This document shows positions 1 to 8,026 of a stretch of 64,000 bases of DNA, piece after piece; within the stretch, counting starts at the first letter, position 1; each line of letters starts with the position of its first letter. The stretch covers positions 62,001 to 126,000 of the forward strand of contig URVB01000002.1 in NCBI GenBank assembly GCA_900551075.1, written 5' to 3'. Origin of the DNA: an uncultured Blautia sp. GTDB lineage: Bacteria > Bacillota > Clostridia > Lachnospirales > Lachnospiraceae. Under the pieces are notes generated by a model. The model made no database searches and was not told the DNA's origin. It worked only from the letters and a program-made list of their open reading frames with translations. A program made the position numbers and the translations under genes.

Positions 1-80
1 TGGTTGCCGTATTCATAAGCAATTTTTTCCAGGTTCTGGACCGCCTGTATTGATTTCTGTGTGAATTTACTGATATTCAT
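1..80 (-). CDS. clpB: ClpB disaggregase, N-terminus only (gene runs off the window)
   Basis: Only the first 26 codons are present; the gene continues beyond base 1. The reading from the ATG at 80-78 begins MNISKFTQKSIQAVQNLEKI, the characteristic opening of the Clp_N domain in clostridial ClpB, the AAA+ ATPase that dissolves protein aggregates together with DnaK. An AGGAGG ribosome site lies about 6 bases upstream of the start. The promoter upstream overlaps a CIRCE operator, the expected HrcA-type heat-shock control for a chaperone gene, and this supports the assignment from so short a fragment. The rest of the protein cannot be judged here. Confidence 0.85.
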   Translation of the reverse strand, partial: MNISKFTQKSIQAVQNLEKIAYEYGN

Positions 81-147
81 AGGCTTTCCTCCTAAAATAT
101 AAAATCGTATTCTGATAAAAATACTGTGTTTTCTTTGTTCTATCAGG

Positions 148-176
148 AATATAACACGTTTTATTAGCACTGTCAA
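148..176 (-). promoter_or_regulatory. Sigma-A promoter of clpB
   Basis: On the minus strand there is TTGACA (171-176), a 17-base spacer, and TATATT (148-153), a near-consensus vegetative promoter. Its -35 box lies inside the CIRCE repeat, so a repressor bound there would block RNA polymerase. Confidence 0.8.
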
Positions 177-190
177 GAGGCGAGTGCTAA
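164..190. promoter_or_regulatory. CIRCE operator (HrcA binding site)
   Basis: A 9-9-9 inverted repeat with left arm TTAGCACTG (164-172), 9-base spacer (173-181) and right arm GAGTGCTAA (182-190). It matches the CIRCE consensus TTAGCACTC-N9-GAGTGCTAA at all but one arm position (G instead of C at the ninth base). Established knowledge: HrcA binds CIRCE to repress heat-shock genes. Confidence 0.9.
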
Positions 191-271
191 TTTTATTCAT
201 TACAGCTCTGACTTTAAATCAAACAAACACATTGCCTGTCAGCTTCCATCCATCGAAATATCTTTCGTTTA

Positions 272-300
272 TTAAAAAAGAATCCTGCTTAACAGGATTC
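272..300 (-). terminator. Intrinsic terminator after the FAD/Rieske gene
   Basis: Perfect 8-bp stem GAATCCTG/CAGGATTC (280-300) with a 5-base loop. On the minus strand it is followed by a run of six T (274-279). It lies 10 bases past the stop of the gene at 311. Confidence 0.85.
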
Positions 301-310
301 TCCGCCGCTC

Positions 311-1621
311 TCACCATTTTCGCCTCTGCACCAAATCCCCGTTTGCCGGATTATCCAAAAGCCGCCCTTCCCCGTCAAATCTGGAACCATGACACGGACA
401 GTCCCAGGAATGCTCGGCCTGATTCCATTTCAGGGCGCAGCCCAAATGCGGACATCTTTTCCGGGATATGGTGAGAAGATTTATCATAGCCTCCCAGCCG
501 TTCAAAAGCAGCTGCGGCTTCAGCATATTTCTGGATGGACAAAATACCTCCGCAAACGGATTCTCTTTCTCCAGTATCATATCTGTAAGAAGCAATGCCG
601 CAACCATAGAAGAAGTCATTCCCCATTTGTTAAAACCGGCTGCCACAAAACATTCCGGCATATGTTTCGAATATTTCCCAATATACGGAACTCCATCCAA
701 TGTCATACAGTCCTGTGCTGCCCAGAAATAAGCTTCCTCTGCCAGAGGATAATATTGTTTTTGAAAATCACGAAGCGTCTGCCAGTTTCCGCCAGCTTTT
801 CCTGTCCTGTGGCTTCCTCCGCCAACCAGCAGGAAATCTCCGTAGCTCCGGAAGGACATTCCTCCTTTTGCCTCATCCAGATACATTCCGTTCATTTTAG
901 CCGCATTCCTCAGCGCTGTCACGTAGGAGCGGTGCTGGTACATTTTCAGGAAATACATTCCATGCTTATTGTCTATTGGAAAATGTGTAGTAATGATCAG
1001 CTTTCGGAAGGTTATAATGCCGTTGTCCGTGACTGCGGTATGAGCTTTCAGTTCCTTTACAAAAGTGTGCTCATATATTTTCAAATCCCTTGCTGTCCGT
1101 GAGATGAATTTCAGGGGATGAAACTGTGCCTGCGCCTCGAAGCTCAATGCCCCGACCGTAGGAAAAGGCAGCTCTCCGGTTTCTGTAATCTTGGCCGGAA
1201 ATCCCATTTTGTACAGCGCCTCAGCCTCATCTTCCAGCCTTTTTCTGTTATCAAGAGAATAGATATATGCTGTTTTCCTTTCAAAATCACAGTCCATATC
1301 CCTGCAAAGCCCGGCATATTTTTCTATGGCATTCTGGTTTGCATCCAGGTACAGCCTCGCCTTTTCTATCCCGGCGCTTTTCAAAAGGCGGTCATAGATC
1401 AGCCCGTGCTGCGAGGTGATTTTGGCGGTCGTATTTTTTGTAATTCCGGAACAGATCGTCCTTCCTTCCGCAAGGATATAATCAACGCCCTGCTCCTTAA
1501 GAAAATAAGCGCACAAAATTCCCGCCATACCTCCGCCTATAATCAGTACATCTGTCTCTGCGCTGCCTTTCAGCGCTTCAAACTGCGGCAGCACAGCATT
1601 TTCAGTCCAAATCGAATTCAT
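311..1621 (-). CDS. FAD-dependent oxidoreductase with C-terminal Rieske [2Fe-2S] domain
   Basis: 436 aa. The N-terminus carries an FAD-binding Rossmann motif, GGGMAG (about 29-34), of the DadA/GlpO-like amine-oxidase-type fold. The last 50 residues are a Rieske domain with ligands C390-x-H392 and C408-x2-H411, which would bind a 2Fe-2S cluster. Family knowledge: such FAD-Rieske fusions are soluble oxidoreductases of unknown substrate, found in bacilli and clostridia. A Rieske cluster in a putative anaerobe suggests a role in electron transfer or oxidative-stress handling, but that is inference. The gene follows thiE on the same strand after 138 bases and ends in its own terminator. The substrate is unknown. 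Confidence 0.85.
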   Translation of the reverse strand: MNSIWTENAVLPQFEALKGSAETDVLIIGGGMAGILCAYFLKEQGVDYILAEGRTICSGITKNTTAKITSQHGLIYDRLLKSAGIEKARLYLDANQNAIEKYAGLCRDMDCDFERKTAYIYSLDNRKRLEDEAEALYKMGFPAKITETGELPFPTVGALSFEAQAQFHPLKFISRTARDLKIYEHTFVKELKAHTAVTDNGIITFRKLIITTHFPIDNKHGMYFLKMYQHRSYVTALRNAAKMNGMYLDEAKGGMSFRSYGDFLLVGGGSHRTGKAGGNWQTLRDFQKQYYPLAEEAYFWAAQDCMTLDGVPYIGKYSKHMPECFVAAGFNKWGMTSSMVAALLLTDMILEKENPFAEVFCPSRNMLKPQLLLNGWEAMINLLTISRKRCPHLGCALKWNQAEHSWDCPCHGSRFDGEGRLLDNPANGDLVQRRKW

Positions 1622-1759
1622 AAATTACCGTCCTTCTGACCCCTTTATCAGGAATCCCGTTTTCTATATTCTGCACAGCCGACAGCAATTTATACAATGA
1701 TCGATGATGCAGGTAACACATCCGCCTGTATATCCCGCCTTATCCTGTGCGGAGCACAT

Positions 1760-2341
1760 TCACAGGCCTCTCATCATTGCGGACATGACACATCCGCCTC
1801 TTGCCCCGCAGGAAAGCACCTCTTCCATCTGTTGCTCCTTCAATCCAATTCCTCCGATTGCATAGACCGGAATGGAAACAGCTCTGCATACTTCACTGAG
1901 AAAAGCAGGTCCTCTTGGCGGAACGCCTTTTTTGCAGTCTGTGGTGTAAATGTGTCCTGCCGTCAGATAAGAAGCACCCAGCAGCTCCGCCTCTCTGGCA
2001 TCCTCTACGGAATGAACGGAGACGCCTACGGTCACAAAATCCTCCAGTGTCCCCTGCTGCTCCCGAAGCAATGTAAGGGGCAGATGAATGGAATTATTAT
2101 TTAACGCTCTTGCAGCATTTATAAATGTATGGAGAATACAGGGGATATCATAGCTTCTGCAAATCTCCATGATTTCTCCGGCAAGCGGAAGATATTCCTG
2201 CTCCGACATATCCTTTTCCCTGAGTATGACCGCCCCCGGCCGGAAGCGGCAGACCCTCTCGATCTGCTCAGTCAGAGCTCCTGCGCATAAATGCCGATTT
2301 GTAACGGCAATGATCTGTTTTCTATACATATACATAATCAT
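1760..2341 (-). CDS. thiE: Thiamine-phosphate synthase (ThiE/TenI family)
   Basis: 193 aa TIM-barrel protein. Role of the family: ThiE couples HMP-pyrophosphate with the thiazole phosphate to give thiamine phosphate. Recognisable segments are the beta strand ending in ILREKD, the GVSVHS strand, the TAGHIYTTDCKKGVPPRG loop (a common phosphate-loop variant in this family) and IPVYAIGGIG near the end. The start overlaps the end of thiH by 20 bases. Three closely spaced in-frame ATGs (2341, 2335, 2329) make the exact start uncertain, and no strong ribosome site is visible, which suggests translational coupling. It is the last gene of the TPP-riboswitch operon. ThiE and TenI are hard to separate by eye, but the operon context favours ThiE. 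Confidence 0.85.
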   Translation of the reverse strand: MIMYMYRKQIIAVTNRHLCAGALTEQIERVCRFRPGAVILREKDMSEQEYLPLAGEIMEICRSYDIPCILHTFINAARALNNNSIHLPLTLLREQQGTLEDFVTVGVSVHSVEDAREAELLGASYLTAGHIYTTDCKKGVPPRGPAFLSEVCRAVSIPVYAIGGIGLKEQQMEEVLSCGARGGCVMSAMMRGL

Positions 2342-3560
2342 TCATAACCGGCTGGAGATCATTTTGAAGAAGAGCATTATAAACCTCATCCACCGTTCTT
2401 CCATCCGAAATCTCAAACTGATCGTCTCCTTTTTCTTCAATATCCTCTACATGTCCGCCGATTCCGGTGCTGACTCCGGCGGAAATTTTAGTCGCAGCAA
2501 TCTTCACCAGATTGTCACGGACCCTTGCACACTCTCTGGTAGAGATGGTAATACTTGCAAAAGGCATAAACAGCCGGTAAGCACAGACTACCTGGAGTAG
2601 CTGCGGTTCATGAACATCCATGGGATTGATCCGGTCATTATTGATGATCGGGCGCAGCCTGGGACATGAAAAAGCAATCTCTGCATGAGGATACTTCCTC
2701 TGCAGCAGATACGCATGATATCCGGCCGCAAAGGCATCCTTGCGGAAATCATCCAGCCCCAGAAGCGCTCCGAATGCAACACCCCGCATACCTCCCCGCA
2801 GTGCCCGCTCCTGTGCATTCACCCGGTACGGGTAAATACGTTTATGTCCGGCAAGATGAAGCGTTTCATATTTTTCGGAATTGTAGGTTTCCTGAAAAAC
2901 CGTCACATAATCTGCGCCGCATTGATGAAGATACGCATACTCATCAGAATTCATGGGATATACCTCCAGCCCGATTACCTTGAAATATTTCCGCGCAATT
3001 CGGCACGCCTTACCTATGTATTCCACATCAGATTTTTTTCGGCTTTCTCCCGTCAGGATCAGGAGCTCCTGCAGTCCGGTCTTTGCGATTGCTGCCATTT
3101 CCATTTCTATCTGATCCTCATTCAGCCGCGCCCGGTTAATTTTATTATGACAGTTAAAGCCACAGTAAATGCAATAATTTTCACAGTAATTAGCAATATA
3201 AAGCGGTGTAAACATATAGACACTGTTCCCGAAATGCTTTCTGGTTTCCTGCCGCGCTGCCTGTGCGATCTCCTCCAAAAGCGGAAGTGCCGCCGGAGAA
3301 AGGAGGGCTGCAAAATCCTCCGGCGTGCGGCTATCTCCTGCCAGAGCACGTCGCACATCCGCCTGCGTATAACAATTGTAATCATAGCCCTTCATAGCCT
3401 TTATTACCTGCTCCATGACATCCGAATCCAGCACTTCCATACCAGGCAGATATGTCATATGATCAATCCTGTTTTTTTTCTGATTCTCCAGGATTTCTTC
3501 ATTCAGAATACTTTTGTTCAGGTGCTCCCGCATTGTGACCGGTTCCTGTCCGTTTTTCAT
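2322..3560 (-). CDS. thiH: 2-iminoacetate synthase ThiH (radical SAM)
   Basis: 412 aa. The radical-SAM cluster motif C126-x3-C130-x2-C133 lies within NYCENYCIYCGFNC. ThiH cleaves tyrosine with a 5'-deoxyadenosyl radical to give dehydroglycine (2-iminoacetate) and p-cresol, supplying the glycine imine for the ThiG thiazole synthase. This is the anaerobic alternative to the ThiO glycine oxidase, in keeping with an anaerobic host. The C-terminal part (SITISTRE and the following SAGVSTGIGGH) is typical of ThiH/HydG/BATS-domain proteins. Start ATG at 3560 with GGAGG upstream; 12 bases separate it from thiG. Confidence 0.93.
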   Translation of the reverse strand: MKNGQEPVTMREHLNKSILNEEILENQKKNRIDHMTYLPGMEVLDSDVMEQVIKAMKGYDYNCYTQADVRRALAGDSRTPEDFAALLSPAALPLLEEIAQAARQETRKHFGNSVYMFTPLYIANYCENYCIYCGFNCHNKINRARLNEDQIEMEMAAIAKTGLQELLILTGESRKKSDVEYIGKACRIARKYFKVIGLEVYPMNSDEYAYLHQCGADYVTVFQETYNSEKYETLHLAGHKRIYPYRVNAQERALRGGMRGVAFGALLGLDDFRKDAFAAGYHAYLLQRKYPHAEIAFSCPRLRPIINNDRINPMDVHEPQLLQVVCAYRLFMPFASITISTRECARVRDNLVKIAATKISAGVSTGIGGHVEDIEEKGDDQFEISDGRTVDEVYNALLQNDLQPVMNDYVYV

Positions 3561-3572
3561 TGCTCCTGCCTC

Positions 3573-4349
3573 CTAATCCCGTAAAAATCCTGTAAGCGGG
3601 GAAGATGCGCTGGCGCCCTTATCCAGAGTTCTTCCAAATCCTGAAAGATAAGCACTTCTCCCGGCCTCAATTGCCTTCTTAAACGCTTCTGCCATAGCCG
3701 GTACATCTCCTGCCGTTGCGATAGCGGTATTTGCCATAATAGCTGCCGCCCCCATTTCCATAGCCTCACATGCCTGGGATGGCCGGCCGATTCCGGCATC
3801 CACAATAATCGGAAGATCGATTTCGTCGATCAATATCCGGATAAATTCTCTGGTACAGATTCCCTTATTGGAGCCGATCGGAGAACCTAACGGCATGATG
3901 CAGGCAGCTCCGGCATTTGCCATATCTCTGGCTGCATTCAAATCCGGATACATATACGGCATGACAACAAAGCCCTCCTTTGCCAGAATCTCCGTAGCCT
4001 TAATCGTCTCATAATTGTCAGGCAGCAGATATTTGGAATCGTGGATGACCTCGATCTTCACAAAACTGCCGCAGCCCATTTCCCTGGAAAGTCTTGCTAT
4101 ACGGACAGCTTCTTCGGCATTCCTTGCCCCTGACGTATTGGGGAGCAGCGTGACATTCTTTGGAATATAATCCAGAATATTGGCAAGTCCTCCGGCATTG
4201 GCACGGCGCAGGGCCAGCGTGATGATCTGTGCCTCCGCTTTTTCGATGCATGCCTTTACCAGCTCCAGGGAAAATTTACCGGAACCCAAAATAAAACGGG
4301 AGGTAAATTCATGTCCTCCAAGAATAAATTTATCTTCTCTCTGATTCAT
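3573..4349 (-). CDS. thiG: Thiazole synthase ThiG
   Basis: 258 aa, the usual ThiG length. ThiG condenses 1-deoxy-D-xylulose-5-phosphate, dehydroglycine and the ThiS thiocarboxylate into the thiazole phosphate. The Schiff-base lysine is K98 in FVKIEVI. The phosphate-binding strands [11 protein letters not shown] and the [13 protein letters not shown] segment are present. It lies between thiF (22 bases upstream) and thiH (12 bases downstream) in the thiazole-forming gene order. Confidence 0.95.
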   Translation of the reverse strand: MNQREDKFILGGHEFTSRFILGSGKFSLELVKACIEKAEAQIITLALRRANAGGLANILDYIPKNVTLLPNTSGARNAEEAVRIARLSREMGCGSFVKIEVIHDSKYLLPDNYETIKATEILAKEGFVVMPYMYPDLNAARDMANAGAACIMPLGSPIGSNKGICTREFIRILIDEIDLPIIVDAGIGRPSQACEAMEMGAAAIMANTAIATAGDVPAMAEAFKKAIEAGRSAYLSGFGRTLDKGASASSPLTGFLRD

Positions 4350-4371
4350 GCTTCATTCCTTCTTTCTCTTT

Positions 4372-5007
4372 TTATGCTTCCTCTTCTCCCAGAAGCAGCC
4401 GTGTAATCATATTTGCCTCATGGGCAGCACAGAGCGCCGCTCTGGGAGCCATCAGACCTTTTCCGTAAACCGCCTCCGTTGTCTCATCACCGCATAAATA
4501 AAAGCTGCGTGAAACCCTCCGTGTCCGGATAAGATTGCTGCTCTCATACCCTGCAAGTCCGGATGCCGCCACCAGCCTTTTCTCCGGAAAATGCTCCCGG
4601 ATGCCGCACACAAGAACAGCCTTTGCCTCGGGATCGTCAAATGCCTCGCAGATAATGTCTTCCGCGCAGAACAGCTCCTTCAGATTCTCCTCTGTCACCC
4701 GGACGCAGTCCACTGTGATATCCAGATAGGGATTGATCCTCAGAAGCTGGCCTTTCAGCGCATCTGTTTTGTACATCCCCACATGCTCCAAAAAATACTG
4801 CTGGCGGTTCAGATTTGTCAGATCTACTCTGTCAAAATCCACCAGATGCAGATGACCAACACCGATCCGCGCAAGAGCAGCCGCCACATTGGAGCCAAGC
4901 CCTCCCAGACCTGCAATTGCGACCCTGCCCTTCGATAAAAGCTTCTGTGTTTCCGGTGAATGGCGCTTTGCAAGCGCTTTATCCATCTGTTCCTTTGAAA
5001 ACCTCAT
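4372..5007 (-). CDS. thiF: ThiS adenylyltransferase ThiF (short form)
   Basis: 211 aa from the ATG at 5007, preceded by AAGGAGG at 8 bases; a further in-frame ATG 21 bases upstream has no such site. E1-like fold with the nucleotide-binding glycine loop GLGGLGS and the VDFDRVDLTNLNRQ segment that contacts ATP and Mg in the ThiF/MoeB family. It adenylates the C-terminal Gly-Gly of ThiS for sulfur transfer. This is the short clostridial form that lacks the CxxC zinc-binding pair of E. coli ThiF/MoeB. It lies 20 bases downstream of thiS. Confidence 0.92.
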   Translation of the reverse strand: MRFSKEQMDKALAKRHSPETQKLLSKGRVAIAGLGGLGSNVAAALARIGVGHLHLVDFDRVDLTNLNRQQYFLEHVGMYKTDALKGQLLRINPYLDITVDCVRVTEENLKELFCAEDIICEAFDDPEAKAVLVCGIREHFPEKRLVAASGLAGYESSNLIRTRRVSRSFYLCGDETTEAVYGKGLMAPRAALCAAHEANMITRLLLGEEEA

Positions 5008-5027
5008 GATCTCTTCCTCCTTTTGCA

Positions 5028-5225
5028 TCAGCCGCCTCCCACAAAGCTTACAATTTCAATTCTATCGCCATCCTTCAGCACAGTAGACGCATAATTGGAT
5101 TTTGGTAGAATTTCATAATTCAATTCCACAGCGACCTGATTGATCTTGTAGTGGTTCTCTTCCAGATATTCCTCCATGGTGACAGGCTTTGTCACTTCCA
5201 TTTCCTTTCCGTTTACCGTAATCAT
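5028..5225 (-). CDS. thiS: Sulfur carrier protein ThiS
   Basis: 65 aa ubiquitin-like beta-grasp protein that ends in the required di-glycine tail (SFVGGG). The tail is adenylated by ThiF and converted to a thiocarboxylate, the sulfur donor for ThiG. Start ATG at 5225 with AAAGGAG at 5-6 bases. It is the first gene of the thi operon, directly downstream of the TPP riboswitch terminator. Confidence 0.93.
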   Translation of the reverse strand: MITVNGKEMEVTKPVTMEEYLEENHYKINQVAVELNYEILPKSNYASTVLKDGDRIEIVSFVGGG

Positions 5226-5285
5226 AGTTTCTCCTTTCTACTGAAAACAGAAGAATCAGAACAAAGCGGAGCACTCTCCTGTGAA

Positions 5286-5341
5286 ACAAAAAAGAGTTCA
5301 CAAAGGAATACACCCGCGGTGGTGCACCCCTTCATGAACTC
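5286..5341 (-). terminator. Rho-independent terminator forming the TPP riboswitch expression platform
   Basis: On the minus strand a hairpin of about 21 pairs (5294-5341, including several G-U pairs) with a 6-base loop is followed by six T (5288-5293). It lies between the TPP aptamer (5426-5507) and thiS (5225). This placement suggests that ligand-bound aptamer favours termination before thiS. Confidence 0.85.
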
Positions 5342-5425
5342 CCGTTCACTCTCATCTGTTTTCATATTTATTTTACAGTAACAGGGAGATGCCAAGGCAT
5401 CTCCCATCATCTCACAATGTATGTT

Positions 5426-5507
5426 CGTCCCTACGTTGGCATTATCCAAATCAGGTTATGGGTCGAAGCCCTCCGCTTCCTCTCAGCCTGGCACACAAGC
5501 TCCCCTT
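5426..5507 (-). promoter_or_regulatory. TPP riboswitch (THI-box aptamer)
   Basis: On the minus strand the conserved THI-box elements appear in order: GGGGAGC start, GGCTGAGAGG, a variable P3 arm, GACCC, ACCTGATTTGGATAATGCCA, and CGTAGGGA closing P1. These are the standard TPP-aptamer blocks. The position 5' of thiS with a terminator between them indicates transcriptional OFF control by thiamine pyrophosphate. Confidence 0.96.
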
Positions 5508-5524
5508 TCTTATTTACAAATTTA

Positions 5525-5553
5525 AGTATACGGAATTCATTTCCCAATGTCAA
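5525..5553 (-). promoter_or_regulatory. Sigma-A promoter of the thi operon
   Basis: Minus-strand TTGACA (5548-5553), 17 bases, TATACT (5525-5530). Both boxes are near consensus and sit just upstream of the TPP aptamer, so the transcript would begin close to the first aptamer stem. Confidence 0.85.
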
Positions 5554-5559
5554 TAGCCG

Positions 5560-5612
5560 ATTTCTCACATATCCGGAAACTATAGTCCATTTCTCACATA
5601 TCCGGAAACTAT
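5560..5612. repeat. Two tandem copies of a 29-bp unit (24 bp identical)
   Basis: The 24-base sequence at 5560-5583 is repeated exactly at 5589-5612, giving a 29-base period. The distal copy overlaps the last codon and stop of the AGCS symporter gene (stop at 5609). The proximal copy ends 6 bases before the -35 box of the thi promoter. It could be a simple tandem duplication or paired regulator sites; nothing further can be decided from sequence. Confidence 0.85.
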
Positions 5613-7018
5613 TTTCCATAGCCGCGAGACGCCTCGTATGTATTCAGAGCATCCAGTGCCTGCCCTGACATGGGAACAATGACCGCCAGGTTAAATATCG
5701 TCATCAATCCAATGCCGACATCCCCCAAATCCCACACAAACGTGTAAGCAGCCAGACCGCCCACAAACAACATGACCAGAGCGAGGACTTTATAGACCGT
5801 CTGGGAAATCCAGTTGTCACCGAACAGATATGCAACGTTGGAACGTGCGTAAAACAAAATACCGATAAAAGTAGAAAAACTGAACAGCCAAAGGACTGCC
5901 GCAATAAAGACCATGCCAAAAGTTCCCAGGTGATAGCACATAGCAGTCTGCAGGAGATCCATTCCCGTCAGTCCCTCTACCATTTCTGCCGGAGCCAGCA
6001 GCATGATCATAGCAGTACAGCTACAGATCACAATGGTATCAATAAATACGCCAAAGGCCTGCAGAAGGCCGATTTGGGCCGGGTGATCACTCTCTGCCGC
6101 AGCCGCTGAACAGGGCGCAGACCCAGAGCCTGCCTCATTGGAAAAAAGTCCCCTTTTCACACCATTCATCAGCACGGCACCGAACCCTCCTGCCGCCACC
6201 TGACGAAATCCAAACGCTTCTGCAAAAATACGCCGGAATACAGCCGGAAGCTGCCCCGCATTTTTCAGTATAATAAATACAGTAAAGCAAAAATAGCAGC
6301 CCGCCATAAGGGGCACCAGCACATCCAGCACTCTGACGGTTGCATTTTTGCGCAGAACGATCACGGCTGCCAGTGCGACCAGTACAATGGTCGTATAGAG
6401 GGGAGGAATGTGAAACGCATTCGCAAATGCTGAAGAAACAGAGTTTCCGATTACCTGACTGATGCCGAACCAGCAGATCAGACCGGAAAGCGCAAACAGA
6501 ACTGCAATCAGCGTATAACGCCTTGGTTTTCCTCCTCGCTTTTCTTCAATAAAGTGATGGATATAGTATGCCGGACCGCCGCGGTACCCACCATAGAGAG
6601 GATCCTTTTCTTTATATAACTGTGCAAGCGTAGCCTCAATAAAAGCGGTCGAAGAACCAATCAGAGCTGTGATCCACATCCAAAATACCGCGCCTGCTCC
6701 GCCTGCAGAGATTGCCGCAACCACCCCTACCAAATTTCCCATGCCGACCCGCGTGGCGGTGGAAACGATCAATGACTGAAGACCGGAAATAGCTCCGCTT
6801 CCGCGATCACCTCGTTTTTCAAGCGTAACCCGCACCATTTCAGGAAAAAGCCTTACCGGCAGAAGCCTTGTACGAACCGTAAAATAAATTCCCACAGGAA
6901 TCAGCAAAAGTACTAAAAGAGGAAGACTTACTGTTCCACCGCCCCAAAGAGGCAGCGTAACCAAATCTCCCCACAAAAATCCGTAAACACTTTCAATAAT
7001 CTGAATGACAAAGGCCAT
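5609..7018 (-). CDS. Alanine/glycine:cation symporter (AGCS family)
   Basis: 469 aa from the ATG at 7018, chosen because GAGAGGAG lies 6 bases upstream; an in-frame upstream start at 7051 lacks this. A polytopic membrane protein with family-typical segments GMGNLVGVVAAISAGGAGAVFWMW, GGPAYYI, GLFSNEAGSGSAP and an STFIGILFYARSNVAYLFGD-like stretch near the end (residues quoted in part). AGCS proteins import alanine or glycine with Na+ or H+. The divergent LysR gene at 7146 is the probable regulator. Which amino acid it carries cannot be told. Confidence 0.9.
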   Translation of the reverse strand: MAFVIQIIESVYGFLWGDLVTLPLWGGGTVSLPLLVLLLIPVGIYFTVRTRLLPVRLFPEMVRVTLEKRGDRGSGAISGLQSLIVSTATRVGMGNLVGVVAAISAGGAGAVFWMWITALIGSSTAFIEATLAQLYKEKDPLYGGYRGGPAYYIHHFIEEKRGGKPRRYTLIAVLFALSGLICWFGISQVIGNSVSSAFANAFHIPPLYTTIVLVALAAVIVLRKNATVRVLDVLVPLMAGCYFCFTVFIILKNAGQLPAVFRRIFAEAFGFRQVAAGGFGAVLMNGVKRGLFSNEAGSGSAPCSAAAAESDHPAQIGLLQAFGVFIDTIVICSCTAMIMLLAPAEMVEGLTGMDLLQTAMCYHLGTFGMVFIAAVLWLFSFSTFIGILFYARSNVAYLFGDNWISQTVYKVLALVMLFVGGLAAYTFVWDLGDVGIGLMTIFNLAVIVPMSGQALDALNTYEASRGYGK

Positions 7019-7145
7019 ATTCTGCTCCTCTCTTCTGTACAGGGATTGCATTTCTATGCTTTTGAGTATATAGTAGAAGTGAGCATTTGTAAAATAAATA
7101 GTATTAATCTATTGCATCTAATTATTAAATCCGGGAGGGCCCGAT

Positions 7146-8024
7146 ATGGACATGCGCAATCTGAAAACCTTTTTATATACAGCGGAGCTTGCCAGCTTTA
7201 CCCGTGCCGCAGAGACGTTAGGCTATTCCCAATCCACCGTCTCCTTTCAGATCAAACAACTGGAAAAAGAATTAAACGTCCGTCTGTTCGACCGGGTTAA
7301 TCATACCGTAACATTAACGGAAAAAGGACGCGATGTACTGCTGTATGCCAATCAGATCACAAAACTGGCACAGGAGCTGGAGCATACTCTGCACGCTCCC
7401 AAAAATGTAAGCGGGCATATTCGTCTGGCAATGGCGGATTCCCTATGTCCCACAATTCTGGATGAAGGTTTTTCAGCTTTTCGGAAACGATACCCGGGAA
7501 TCACCATGAAAATCACAGCGGCCGGAACGAAGGAAATGTTCCGGCTCCTCAATCAAAATGAAGCGGACCTGGTTTTTACCCTGGACCGCCATATTTACCA
7601 CGCAGAATATATCATTGCCCAGGAAGAGAAAATGAGCACACATTTTGTAGCAGGTCCGGACTGTCCTCTGGCACAGAAGCAGGCGCTGACTATAAACGAG
7701 CTTGCGGAGCATTCCTTTGTACTCACAGAAAAGGGCATGAGCTACCGCCACCTGATGGATGATGCCTTTGCCGCACAGTCACTGGAGGTGAGACCGGTCC
7801 TGGAGATCGGGAATACAGAGCTGATCTGCAACCTCGTAAGTCAGGGTGTTGGAATTTCCTTTTTACCGGACTATGCTACAGCAGAGGCAGTCCGGACAAA
7901 GCGGCTTGTCTATCTGCCTGTAGTGGATTTTGAGATTGATATCTGGAAACAGCTTCTTTACCGCCGTGACAAATGGATTTCTCCTGCCATGCAGCTTGTG
8001 ATCGATTATTGCGCCCGGCACTGA
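7146..8024 (+). CDS. LysR-family transcriptional regulator
   Basis: 292 aa. The N-terminal winged helix-turn-helix (residues 1-60) contains ASFTRAAETLGYSQSTVS and the QLEKELNVRLFDR wing typical of LysR proteins, followed by a periplasmic-binding-like effector domain (about 90-290). ATG at 7146 with GGGAGG upstream. It is transcribed away from the AGCS symporter gene with a 127-bp shared upstream region, the usual arrangement for a LysR regulator and its target. The effector is unknown. It converges with the MFS gene with only 2 bases between the stops. Confidence 0.92.
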   Translation: MDMRNLKTFLYTAELASFTRAAETLGYSQSTVSFQIKQLEKELNVRLFDRVNHTVTLTEKGRDVLLYANQITKLAQELEHTLHAPKNVSGHIRLAMADSLCPTILDEGFSAFRKRYPGITMKITAAGTKEMFRLLNQNEADLVFTLDRHIYHAEYIIAQEEKMSTHFVAGPDCPLAQKQALTINELAEHSFVLTEKGMSYRHLMDDAFAAQSLEVRPVLEIGNTELICNLVSQGVGISFLPDYATAEAVRTKRLVYLPVVDFEIDIWKQLLYRRDKWISPAMQLVIDYCARH

Positions 8025-8026
8025 AA

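Noticed and set aside
184..474. Plus-strand open frame of 96 aa
   Set aside because: It crosses the CIRCE arm and terminator and runs antisense to the FAD/Rieske gene; no ribosome site and low-complexity product.
1690..1760. Terminator after thiE
   Set aside because: Only a 4-bp stem (CAGG/CCTG) without a T run; read-through into the FAD gene cannot be excluded.
5431..5619. Small minus-strand frame across the 29-bp repeat and TPP aptamer
   Set aside because: It lies over the thi promoter and riboswitch, and the repeated peptide simply reflects the DNA duplication.
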